From Sphingomonas sp. HF-S4 (lineage in GTDB: Bacteria; Pseudomonadota; Alphaproteobacteria; Sphingomonadales; Sphingomonadaceae): a DNA stretch of 64,000 bases. Shown in pieces: positions 52,497 through 59,468 of this stretch. The notes under the pieces are model-generated. The model did not search any database. It was not told the origin of the DNA and saw nothing but the letters and a program-made list of their open reading frames with translations. Location of the stretch: positions 2,356,001-2,420,000 of the forward strand of contig NZ_JAWJEJ010000001.1 of NCBI RefSeq assembly GCF_032911445.1. Direction: 5' to 3'. Positions within the stretch are counted from its first letter, which is position 1. Every line of letters begins with the position of its first letter. The translations under genes and the position numbers were made by a program.

Positions 52497-53138
52497 TTAC
52501 TGCCCGGGCACACCCTGCGGTGGCGGGCCACCGGCACCCGGAGGCGGACCGCCGGCACCACCACCCTGCTGTTGCTGCATCATCTGCTGCATCATCATCT
52601 GCTGGACGACGGCGGCGGGGAGGATGCGCTCGGGGCTGACGGTGAAGACGAGCATCGCGTCGGGCGGCACGCGCTCGGGATCGGGGCTCTGCATGCCCGG
52701 CGCGCCGTAGGCGAGGTTGGCCGGGATCCACAGGCGGTACTTGCCGCCCTTCTTCATCAGCTTGAGGCCTTCGAGGAAGCCGGGGATCGCGCTGCCCTGC
52801 TGGATCGGGAACGGCACCGGGCGATCGCTCTTGTCGAACACCCGGCCGTCGCGGAAGCGACCCTCGTAATTGGCGACGACATAATCGCCCTCGCCGGCCG
52901 TGGTGCCCTCGCCCGCCTCGAGCACCTGGTATTGGAGGCCCGACGCCGTGGTCTGCACCCCGGCCCTGCCCTTGTTCCAGGCGAGATACTGCGTGTCGGT
53001 GCCCTTGGCGGCAACCTGCTCGCGGGTGCCGAGCCAGGCGAGACCGGCGGCCAGCGCAATCGCCAGCACCACACCGATCCACAGCCAGACCTTATAGGCC
53101 CGCTTGACGGGCTGGAGCGGAACGGCGGTCACCGACAT
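52497..53138 (-). CDS. Membrane-anchored FKBP-type peptidyl-prolyl isomerase
   Basis: 213 residues. N-terminal anchor YKVWLWIGVVLAIALAAGLA (15-34), then an FKBP domain: TTASGLQYQVLEAGEG, DYVVANYEGRFRDGRVFDKS, FPIQQGSAIPGFLEGLKLM, KYRLWIPANLAYG and AMLVFTVSPERI. Active-site Tyr, Phe-Asp and Trp/Ile are present. The tail after residue 175 is low complexity (QQMMMQQMMQQQQGGGAGG, then Pro/Gly repeats). It assists proline-limited folding in the periplasm. Confidence 0.9.
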   Translation of the reverse strand: MSVTAVPLQPVKRAYKVWLWIGVVLAIALAAGLAWLGTREQVAAKGTDTQYLAWNKGRAGVQTTASGLQYQVLEAGEGTTAGEGDYVVANYEGRFRDGRVFDKSDRPVPFPIQQGSAIPGFLEGLKLMKKGGKYRLWIPANLAYGAPGMQSPDPERVPPDAMLVFTVSPERILPAAVVQQMMMQQMMQQQQGGGAGGPPPGAGGPPPQGVPGQ

Positions 53139-53226
53139 GAGTCACATCCTCGATCGGCGTTCCGCCGCTTAACTTCGCACTTTTCCCACTCTTTCATTCC
53201 GAAAGTTGCGGGAGACCGCAATAATC

Positions 53227-53433
53227 TTACCGTGCGCTGTCGCGCTCGACGCGCTTGCGCTCAAGCTTGCGGGCGCGGCGGACCGCAGCGGCACGCTCGC
53301 GGGCGCGCTTCTCGCTGGGCTTCTCGTAGTGACGACGGAGCTTCATCTCGCGATACACGCCCTCACGCTGCAGCTTCTTCTTGAGCGCGCGCAGCGCCTG
53401 GTCGACGTTATTGTCGCGAACGATGATTTGCAT
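53227..53433 (-). CDS. rpsU: 30S ribosomal protein S21
   Basis: 68 residues, [20 protein letters not shown] and [20 protein letters not shown], clear bS21. The ATG at 53433 gives the standard start. Monocistronic; the divergent gap to the OmpR-type regulator contains a perfect palindrome. Confidence 0.96.
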   Translation of the reverse strand: MQIIVRDNNVDQALRALKKKLQREGVYREMKLRRHYEKPSEKRARERAAAVRRARKLERKRVERDSAR

Positions 53434-53620
53434 AAGGCCGTACAGCTCCGATCTCGATACAATAGAATAGGGTCGCCGGAGCGCAGGCTGCGGCGTGATC
53501 GGGGGCACCTATCAGCGCGAATCCATTTTTTCAAGGTCAGAAGCGCCGCCCGGACGCGAATCCCCGACCGACACCCCGCCCACCTGTGGCCCATCGGCAA
53601 CAGCGCCGCCACATTACACT

Positions 53621-53640
53621 GCGTTGCAGCGCTGCAACGC
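53621..53640. promoter_or_regulatory. Perfect 20-bp palindrome upstream of the response-regulator gene
   Basis: GCGTTGCAGCGCTGCAACGC is fully self-complementary and ends 31 nt before the ATG at 53672. Position and symmetry suggest a dimeric repressor or autoregulation site. Confidence 0.55.
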
Positions 53641-53671
53641 GGCCGATAGGTTCGCCAGTGATTTGACGAGG

Positions 53672-54415
53672 ATGCAAGCAGCCATCGCCTTGGACCTGGA
53701 AACCCGCCTCCTCATCGTCGACGACGACCCCGGAATCCGCGAACTGACCGCGGCGTTCCTGGAGCAGCACGGCTATGTCGTCGACACGGCGTCAGGCGGC
53801 GCCGAGATGCGCGAGGCGATGGCCGCGCACGACTATGCGCTGGTCGTGCTCGACCTGATGATGCCGGGCGAGGATGGCCTGGCGATCCTGCGTTCGATGG
53901 ACCGCGAATCAGGGCCCGCGGTGATCCTCCACTCGGTGATCGGCGAGGATGTCGACCGCATCGTCGGGCTGGAGATGGGCGCCGACGACTATGTCGCCAA
54001 GCCCGCCAACCCGCGCGAACTGCTGGCGCGGATCCGCTCGGTGCTCCGGCGCAGCGGCACCGCGAGCGGCGAGCGCGCGGCGGACAAGCTACCCGAGCGC
54101 CAATTCCTCCGCTTTGCCGGCTGGCGCCTCGATCCGGTGGCGCGCCAGCTCTACGATCCCGAGAACGTTATCATCAATCTGTCCGACGGCGAGTTCCGGC
54201 TGCTGCTCGCCTTGGTCGAGCGGCCGCGGCGCGTGCTGACCCGCGACATGCTGCTCGATCTGTCGCGCGGGCCGATGGCCGAGCATTTCGACCGTGCGAT
54301 CGACGTGCAGATGAGCCGGCTGCGGAAAAAACTCGCTCGGCCGGGGCGCGAGGAGCTGATCCGCACGATCCGCAACGAGGGGTATATGTTCGTCGCCGAA
54401 GTCGCTGCGAAGTGA
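53672..54415 (+). CDS. OmpR-family response regulator
   Basis: 247 residues. Receiver LLIVDDDPGIRELTAAFLEQ with phospho-Asp in VVLDLMMPGEDG, and Lys in YVAKPANPRELLARI; C-terminal winged helix with INLSDGEFRLLLALVERPRR, DRAIDVQMSRLRKKL and IRTIRNEGYMF. ATG at 53672 begins MQAAIALDLE; a TTG nine nt earlier is possible. It is paired with the histidine kinase that starts 1 nt after its stop. OmpR/EnvZ or osmotic/phosphate-type; target unknown. Confidence 0.93.
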   Translation: MQAAIALDLETRLLIVDDDPGIRELTAAFLEQHGYVVDTASGGAEMREAMAAHDYALVVLDLMMPGEDGLAILRSMDRESGPAVILHSVIGEDVDRIVGLEMGADDYVAKPANPRELLARIRSVLRRSGTASGERAADKLPERQFLRFAGWRLDPVARQLYDPENVIINLSDGEFRLLLALVERPRRVLTRDMLLDLSRGPMAEHFDRAIDVQMSRLRKKLARPGREELIRTIRNEGYMFVAEVAAK

Positions 54416-54416
54416 G

Positions 54417-55691
54417 ATGGGGCACGTGAGCCGCGCGCGATCGATCACGCTTCCGATCGTGCTGCTGGTGATCGCCGCGGCGCTGATCGCGACGACGGTG
54501 CAGTTCACAGCCATGTTCAGCGGCCCGCCGCCCTGGTTCCGCCCGGTGCCCGTAGCGCGCGTCGCCGAGGCGCTGCGTACCGGCCAGGTGCCCGAAAGCG
54601 TGCACGGAATCGAAGTCGCGCGCATCGCCGAGGATCGTTTCGGCCGCAGCGAAGAGCAGCCCGCTCCCCGGCGCGATGCCGCGATCGCCGCGCTGATCCC
54701 CGCCCCCGCCGGCGAGGTGCAGGGCTATTACCAGTTCCCGCCGCACGATCCCGACGGCGACCTGCGCGGCAGCTTCAGCGTCGGGCGTCGCGACGGCGCC
54801 GGCTGGGTGGTGGTATCGACCGCAGCGCCGCCGACCTTCACCGGCTGGCATTTCCGCCGGCTGGCGGGGATGGTGCTGACGCTGGCGGTGCTCTCGGTGC
54901 TCGCCTGGCTGGTCGCGGGGCGGATCTCGCGCCCCATCCGCAAGCTTGCCGAAGCGGCAACGCGCGCACGGCTCGGCGCGCGGCCGGCGATCCCGCATGG
55001 CGGTCCGCGCGAAGTCCGCGAGCTCGCCGAGGCAGTCGAGGCGATGCAGGATCGCATCCTCCAGCAGGCCGAGGGGCGCACCGCAATGCTCGCGGCGATC
55101 GCGCACGATCTCGGCACGCCGCTGTCGCGAATCGCCTTCTGGGTCGAGCAACTGCCCGAGGAGGCGCGCGACCGCGCCGCCGCCGATATCGACGAGATGC
55201 GCGCGATGCTGGGCGCGGTGCTGCGCTTCACCCGCGACGACCGCAGCCGCGCGCCCCACGCGCGGCTCGATCTGGGCAGCCTGATTGAGAGCCTCAGCGA
55301 CGATCTTTCCGCGGCGGGAATGCCGGTCGAGGTCGATCTGGGGCCGCGCGTGGTAGTCGAGGGCGATCCCGTGGCGCTGCGCCGGCTGTTCACCAACCTG
55401 GTCGAAAATGCCGTGCGCTATGGCGATCGCGCGCGGCTGTGCTGGTCGGTTTCTGGTGGCTGGGCTGAGGTGCTGGTCGAGGACGAAGGGCCGGGCTTTC
55501 CGGCGGGACGTGCGGAAGCGCTGTTCGCCCCTTTCGTGCGCGGCGAGACGTCGCGCAACCGAGCGACTGGGGGGACCGGACTGGGGCTGGCGATCGTGCG
55601 GTCGATCGCCGAGGCGCATGGCGGCGAAGTGCGGCTGGAGAATCGCGACGCCGGCGGCGGGCGGGTGCGGGTGCGGCTGCCGCTGGATTAG
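54417..55691 (+). CDS. EnvZ-type sensor histidine kinase
   Basis: 424 residues. Two membrane helices (ITLPIVLLVIAAALIATTV and MVLTLAVLSVLAWLVAG) bracket a periplasmic domain of about 115 residues; HAMP RISRPIRKLAEAATRAR; H box IAHDLGTPLSRIAFWVE, in which the usual R-T/S-P is D-L-G-T-P; HATPase LVENAVRYGDRA, EDEGPGFP and GGTGLGLAIVRSI. Operon partner of the regulator immediately upstream. A GTG nine nt later is an alternative start. Confidence 0.92.
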   Translation: MGHVSRARSITLPIVLLVIAAALIATTVQFTAMFSGPPPWFRPVPVARVAEALRTGQVPESVHGIEVARIAEDRFGRSEEQPAPRRDAAIAALIPAPAGEVQGYYQFPPHDPDGDLRGSFSVGRRDGAGWVVVSTAAPPTFTGWHFRRLAGMVLTLAVLSVLAWLVAGRISRPIRKLAEAATRARLGARPAIPHGGPREVRELAEAVEAMQDRILQQAEGRTAMLAAIAHDLGTPLSRIAFWVEQLPEEARDRAAADIDEMRAMLGAVLRFTRDDRSRAPHARLDLGSLIESLSDDLSAAGMPVEVDLGPRVVVEGDPVALRRLFTNLVENAVRYGDRARLCWSVSGGWAEVLVEDEGPGFPAGRAEALFAPFVRGETSRNRATGGTGLGLAIVRSIAEAHGGEVRLENRDAGGGRVRVRLPLD

Positions 55692-55713
55692 GTCTAGGAC
55701 TCATAAGCGGCCT

Positions 55714-55740
55714 GTCCGCAAGCGCCCCAATTGCGGACAT
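55714..55740. repeat. CCAAT/GCGGAC motif copy
   Basis: GTCCGCAA-GCGCCCCAA-TTGCGGAC, an 8-bp inverted repeat whose right arm runs into the ATG of the next small gene. Similar motifs lie at 46629, 47111, 47680 and 56111. Confidence 0.6.
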
Positions 55741-56110
55741 GGCCAAGGTGGTCCAAACTTCGGCGATGGGCTTGGTCTCCGCACTGTCTCTCATCGGGCT
55801 ACTTTCGAGTGCCCCTACGGCTGCGTCCGCGCAGGACCATGACATCACCTATGGAGCCACAGTGACCTTCTCCGAGGGCGAATGCTGGTTCTGGACAGGG
55901 GATGTCGGCCTTACGGCGCTTGAGTTCCAGAGCGACCTCGCAAGCCGATTTGATCGGCACGGCACGATCATCATTTCGCACGTCGCAAGCACACCAGCTC
56001 GATGCGTCAAGACCGCCCGCCGTATGGCGGCTCGTGCGGGGTTCAAGCTTGTAAAGACTGAAGTGCGGGCTGATGCTGGTCCAGTCGGACCACCGATGAA
56101 CGGCAGCTAA
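55739..56110 (+). CDS. Small exported orphan protein
   Basis: 123 residues. Signal peptide GLVSALSLIGLLSSAPTAASA; mature part has two cysteines (SEGECWFWTGDV and TPARCVKTARRM) and a C-terminal basic helix. Not recognised. The start codon overlaps the preceding repeat motif and lacks a ribosome site; an internal ATG at 55766 (MGLVSALS) may be used instead. Lower GC than adjacent genes and bordered at both ends by the CCAAT-type motif. Confidence 0.5.
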   Translation: MAKVVQTSAMGLVSALSLIGLLSSAPTAASAQDHDITYGATVTFSEGECWFWTGDVGLTALEFQSDLASRFDRHGTIIISHVASTPARCVKTARRMAARAGFKLVKTEVRADAGPVGPPMNGS

Positions 56111-56522
56111 CCACCCAATGTCGGCCATTCAGTTCTCGGGCCGAAAGCGGCCGTTATGGGACACGACCTAACAGCCGATTCTCAATTTCCTCATGGATCG
56201 GGCGTCAGCCGCACTCGGCCTCATAGGCTGCACGGACAGGATCATATTCCAGGCGGGGGGCGAGGGGCACACTGCCGCGCGGCCGCACTTTGCGAGCTGC
56301 CGGCTGGCGATGAAAGGAACGGAGCCAGTTTAGCGACACGGGGTCTCCTTTACTCAGCCTTGATCGCGCAGCCGGCGGCCGCATGCAATTCAGGACTTTG
56401 CCTAGGGGTGATTTGCGCGCCGCCGCGAACAGCCTGCAATCCGTTGAAACACTCGGCGATTGCACGAAATCAGGCGGCAGGATCGCCCCGGCACTCCCTG
56501 CAGATCAGCGGGAGTATTGCAC
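56111..56522. other. Gene-poor stretch
   Basis: 412 nt. A copy of the CCAAT motif (56111-56130) with CCGAAAGCGGCCG nearby opens it. A minus-strand frame at 56205-56465 (86 codons, ending PLAPRLEYDPVRAAYEAECG) has a plausible tail but no start signal; it could be the remnant of a gene. Nothing else supported. Confidence 0.4.
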
Positions 56523-57423
56523 TTGCTTCAAGACCTTCACCAACAACACGACCTCGGCCTTGTCCATGACCTTGTGGCGATTAATGCGCTGGCCAGCCGC
56601 CGACGCGCGCTACGCTGGTTTGCCGGGGCGGGCGCAGGCGCGCTGCTGACCGCGTGCGAAGGCAGCGGATCGAGCGCCGGGGCGGTGGTGACGCCGACGC
56701 CGACACCCAGCGCCACCCCGACTCCGACCCCGGGCGCGACTGCTACCCTCACGCCGACCGCGGGCTGCGTCGCCGATCCGAGCGAGACCAACGGCCCCTA
56801 CCTGGCCGACGGCACAAACACGTCGTCGGGCCTCACGTCGAACGCGCTGACCGCCGCCAATGTCGTGCGCAGCGATCTCCGCTCGAGCTTCATCGGCAGC
56901 TCGATCGCGGTTGCGGGCGGCGTGCAGGTGACGCTCACCCTCACCGTGGTCAACGTCAACGCGACCTGCGCGCCGCTGGCGGGCTATGCCGTCTATCTCT
57001 GGCACTGCGACCGCGACGGCAAATACTCGCTCTACGACCTGCCGAACGAGAGCTATCTGCGCGGCGTCGGCGTGACCGACGCCAATGGCCAGGTCAGCTT
57101 CACCACGATCTTCCCCGGCTGCTATGCCGGGCGCTGGCCGCATATCCATTTCGAGGTCTTTCTCGAGCCTGAGCAATGCGACGAGCGGGCGGTACGCCGC
57201 ATTGGTCTCGCAGCTCGCCATGCCGGCGGCGGCATGCGTCGAGGTCTACAACAACGCCAGCGGCTATAGCGCCAGCGTGCGCAACTATGCCGGCGTGTCG
57301 CTGAGCGGCGACAATGTGTTCGGGGACAATTCGAGCGCGCAGCTGGCCCAGCAGACCCCGGCCATGCGCGGCAGCGCGGCGGTGGGGCACAGCGCGACGG
57401 CGGTGATCGGGTTGGCGCGGTAA
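56523..57423 (+). pseudogene. Intradiol-dioxygenase-like exported protein, frameshifted
   Basis: Translation from TTG 56523 (GGGAG 8 nt upstream) gives a Tat/lipoprotein-like signal, ASRRRALRWFAGAGAGALLTAC, a Thr/Pro linker and a dioxygenase-type beta core: ETNGPYLADG, YAVYLWHCDRDGKYSLYD, RGVGVTDANGQVSFTTIFPG and RWPHIHFEVF. After 57158 the frame is lost; the other half continues in the +1 phase as SLSNATSGRYAALVSQLAMP to VIGLAR at 57423. One extra T in TTT at 57159-57161 explains it. Probably a recent inactivation or a sequencing error; the family binds iron through Tyr/His (HCD, HIH). Confidence 0.8.
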
Positions 57424-57427
57424 CCCG

Positions 57428-57505
57428 CGTGCTCCGGCGAAGGCCGGAGTGCTGGCCTTCCGGGACAGCATTCGCGGCCAGGGCTCCGGCCTTCGCCGGA
57501 GCACG
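57428..57505. repeat. Palindromic repeat, CTCCGGCGAAGGCCGGAG type (family D)
   Basis: Arms CGTGCTCCGGCGAAGGCCGG...and CCGGCCTTCGCCGGAGCACG, 22 nt each, plus inner GGCC pairs, around a 20-nt core. Each arm is itself a hairpin. Lies 5 nt after the frameshifted gene. Confidence 0.88.
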
Positions 57506-57558
57506 GAAAATGGAACGTTCACGAGCTCCACGAGGAGCGGCCGGTAGCCCGCCGGCCG

Positions 57559-57617
57559 GGCGTCCCCGTCTGCCGAGGTGGTTCCCCTCTGTACCACTTC
57601 CCGGCAGGCGGGGCGCC
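57559..57617. promoter_or_regulatory. Long structured hairpin immediately before MFS transporter
   Basis: Seventeen base pairs with one bulged T, then an AG/TTCC internal loop, a GTGGT/ACCAC stem and a 10-nt loop TCCCCTCTGT. The 3' end is 14 nt before the ATG at 57632, and no separate ribosome site is seen. Could be a leader regulatory element or a terminator. Confidence 0.5.
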
Positions 57618-57631
57618 GTTATAGTGCGGCG

Positions 57632-58924
57632 ATGGCATCCCGCTCCTTCGCCCGCCCGCATCGCCCGCATCGCCTGCGATCGATCCTCGGCGGATCGGCG
57701 GGCAATCTCGTCGAATGGTATGATTGGTACGCCTATTCAGCGTTCACGCTCTACTTCGCGCCGCACTTTTTCCCCAAGGGCGACCAGACTGCGCAGCTAT
57801 TGAACGCCGCGGCGGTGTTTGCGGTCGGCTTCCTGATGCGGCCGATCGGCGGGTGGCTGATGGGGGTGTATGGCGACCGCCACGGGCGCAAGGCGGGGCT
57901 GACGCTGTCGGTGACGCTGATGTGCCTGGGCTCGCTGATCATTGCGGTGACGCCGGGATACGAGACGATCGGGATGGCAGCGCCGGCGCTGCTGGTAATC
58001 GCGCGGCTGCTCCAGGGCTTGTCGGTCGGCGGCGAATATGGCGCGAGCGCGACCTATCTTTCCGAGATGGCGGGAAAGAAGAATCGCGGCTTCTTCTCGA
58101 GCTTCCAATACGTCACCTTGATCTCCGGCCAACTGGTGGCGCTGCTCGTGCTGCTGGTGCTCCAGGCGGTGCTGAGCGAGGCCGCGCTCGACGCCTGGGG
58201 CTGGCGGGTTCCGTTCGCGATCGGCGGGGTGCTGGCGGTGCTCGTCTTCTGGCTGCGGCGGCGGCTGGCCGAGACCGAGAGCTTCGAGAATGCCAAGGGC
58301 AAGGGCCGATCGGGGTTCGGCGCGCTGTTTCGCGAGCATCCGCGCGAGGCGGCGCTGGTGATGCTGCTCACCGCGGGGGGCACGCTCGCTTTCTATGCCT
58401 ATTCGATCTACCTCCAGAAATTCCTGGTCAATACCGCCGGGTTCGATCGTGCGACTGCTTCGCAGATCAATGCCGCAGCGCTGTTCGGGTTCATGCTGAT
58501 CCAGCCGCTGGCGGGCGCGCTGTCCGACCGGATCGGGCGGAAGCCGCTGATGGTGGGGTTCGGGGTGCTCGGCGTGCTGCTGACCTGGCCGATCTTCACC
58601 ACGCTGGAGACCGTGCGCAGCCCGATCGCGGCGTTCGCCCTGATGCTCGCCGCGCTGGTGATCGTCACCGGCTACACCTCGATCAACGCGGTGGTGAAGG
58701 CCGAGCTGTTTCCCGCGCACATCCGCACGCTCGGCGTGGCGCTGCCCTACGCGCTCGCCAATGCGCTGTTCGGCGGGACGGCGGAATATGTAGCGTTGTG
58801 GTTCAAGGACGCGGGATGGGAGCGCGGATTCTACTGGTATGTCACCGCGATGATCGGGGTTTCGCTGATAACGTATCTCAAGATGCGTGATACTGCTAAG
58901 CATTCGCAGATATTGGAGGACTGA
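57632..58924 (+). CDS. MHS-family MFS transporter (alpha-ketoglutarate permease-like)
   Basis: 430 residues, 12 membrane helices. GNLVEWYDWYAYSAFTLYFA at helix 1 and RPIGGWLMGVYGDRHGRKAG at loop 2-3 are the metabolite:H+ symporter signature; GLSVGGEYGASATYLSEMA and GVALPYALANALFGGTAEY are typical of KgtP/ProP-type carriers. Imports an organic acid or compatible solute with protons; substrate not decided. A structured hairpin precedes the start. Confidence 0.9.
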   Translation: MASRSFARPHRPHRLRSILGGSAGNLVEWYDWYAYSAFTLYFAPHFFPKGDQTAQLLNAAAVFAVGFLMRPIGGWLMGVYGDRHGRKAGLTLSVTLMCLGSLIIAVTPGYETIGMAAPALLVIARLLQGLSVGGEYGASATYLSEMAGKKNRGFFSSFQYVTLISGQLVALLVLLVLQAVLSEAALDAWGWRVPFAIGGVLAVLVFWLRRRLAETESFENAKGKGRSGFGALFREHPREAALVMLLTAGGTLAFYAYSIYLQKFLVNTAGFDRATASQINAAALFGFMLIQPLAGALSDRIGRKPLMVGFGVLGVLLTWPIFTTLETVRSPIAAFALMLAALVIVTGYTSINAVVKAELFPAHIRTLGVALPYALANALFGGTAEYVALWFKDAGWERGFYWYVTAMIGVSLITYLKMRDTAKHSQILED

Positions 58925-58958
58925 TTCCTTCCCGGGCCGGTCGGCTGCGAGATTGCCA

Positions 58959-58990
58959 CCGTCACCCCGGCCCAAGTGCTAGGGTGACGG
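58959..58990. terminator. Hairpin between convergent genes
   Basis: CCGTCACCC ... GGGTGACGG, 9-bp stem with a 14-nt loop, between the MFS gene and the response regulator. No T-run. Confidence 0.5.
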
Positions 58991-59013
58991 CAGGAATCAG
59001 GCTGCGTCAGGGA

Positions 59014-59400
59014 TCAGGCCAAAATCCCGCCGCCGCGGCCGGCGAGGACGCGGCCGATCGAGTCGAACAGCGCATCCATCGCCACGGGCTTGAACAGCAC
59101 GTCGTCGGCGCCGAGCGCCAGGCAGCGCTCGCGCAGATCTACCGCGGTGTCGGCGGTGACGACGATGATCGGCAGCTCGGCCTTGGCGTCGCTGCGCGCA
59201 CGGATACGGCGGATCGTCTCGAAACCGTCGGTGCCGGGCATACGTAAATCTACCAGGATGACATCGAAGCTCTCGGCGTCGATCTTTGCGAGGCCCTCCT
59301 CCGCCCAGGCCGCCTCGGCCATGGTCGCGCCGGCCACGTCGAGCATGTCCTTCACGACCCGACGGTTCATCGGGTCATCCTCGATGAAAAGGATGTTCAT
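59014..59400 (-). CDS. Single-domain response regulator
   Basis: 128 residues: ILFIEDDPMNRRVVKDMLDV, phospho-Asp in VILVDLRMPGTDG, VVTADTA and LFKPVAMDALF with the Lys. Only a receiver, as in DivK/CheY-like stand-alone regulators. Starts 69 nt after the TPR-kinase gene on the same strand and is its likely partner. MNILFIEDD is preferred as start. Confidence 0.92.
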   Translation of the reverse strand: MNILFIEDDPMNRRVVKDMLDVAGATMAEAAWAEEGLAKIDAESFDVILVDLRMPGTDGFETIRRIRARSDAKAELPIIVVTADTAVDLRERCLALGADDVLFKPVAMDALFDSIGRVLAGRGGGILA

Positions 59401-59468
59401 GGCGTGCCGCCGCAATGGACGGAGTGAATATCGACGACCCGTTTTATCATACGTGGTGTGCTATCGCG

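Noticed and set aside
56205..56465. 86-codon minus-strand gene
   Set aside because: No ribosome site, no recognisable domain, mixed codon use; kept only as a remark in the gene-poor stretch.
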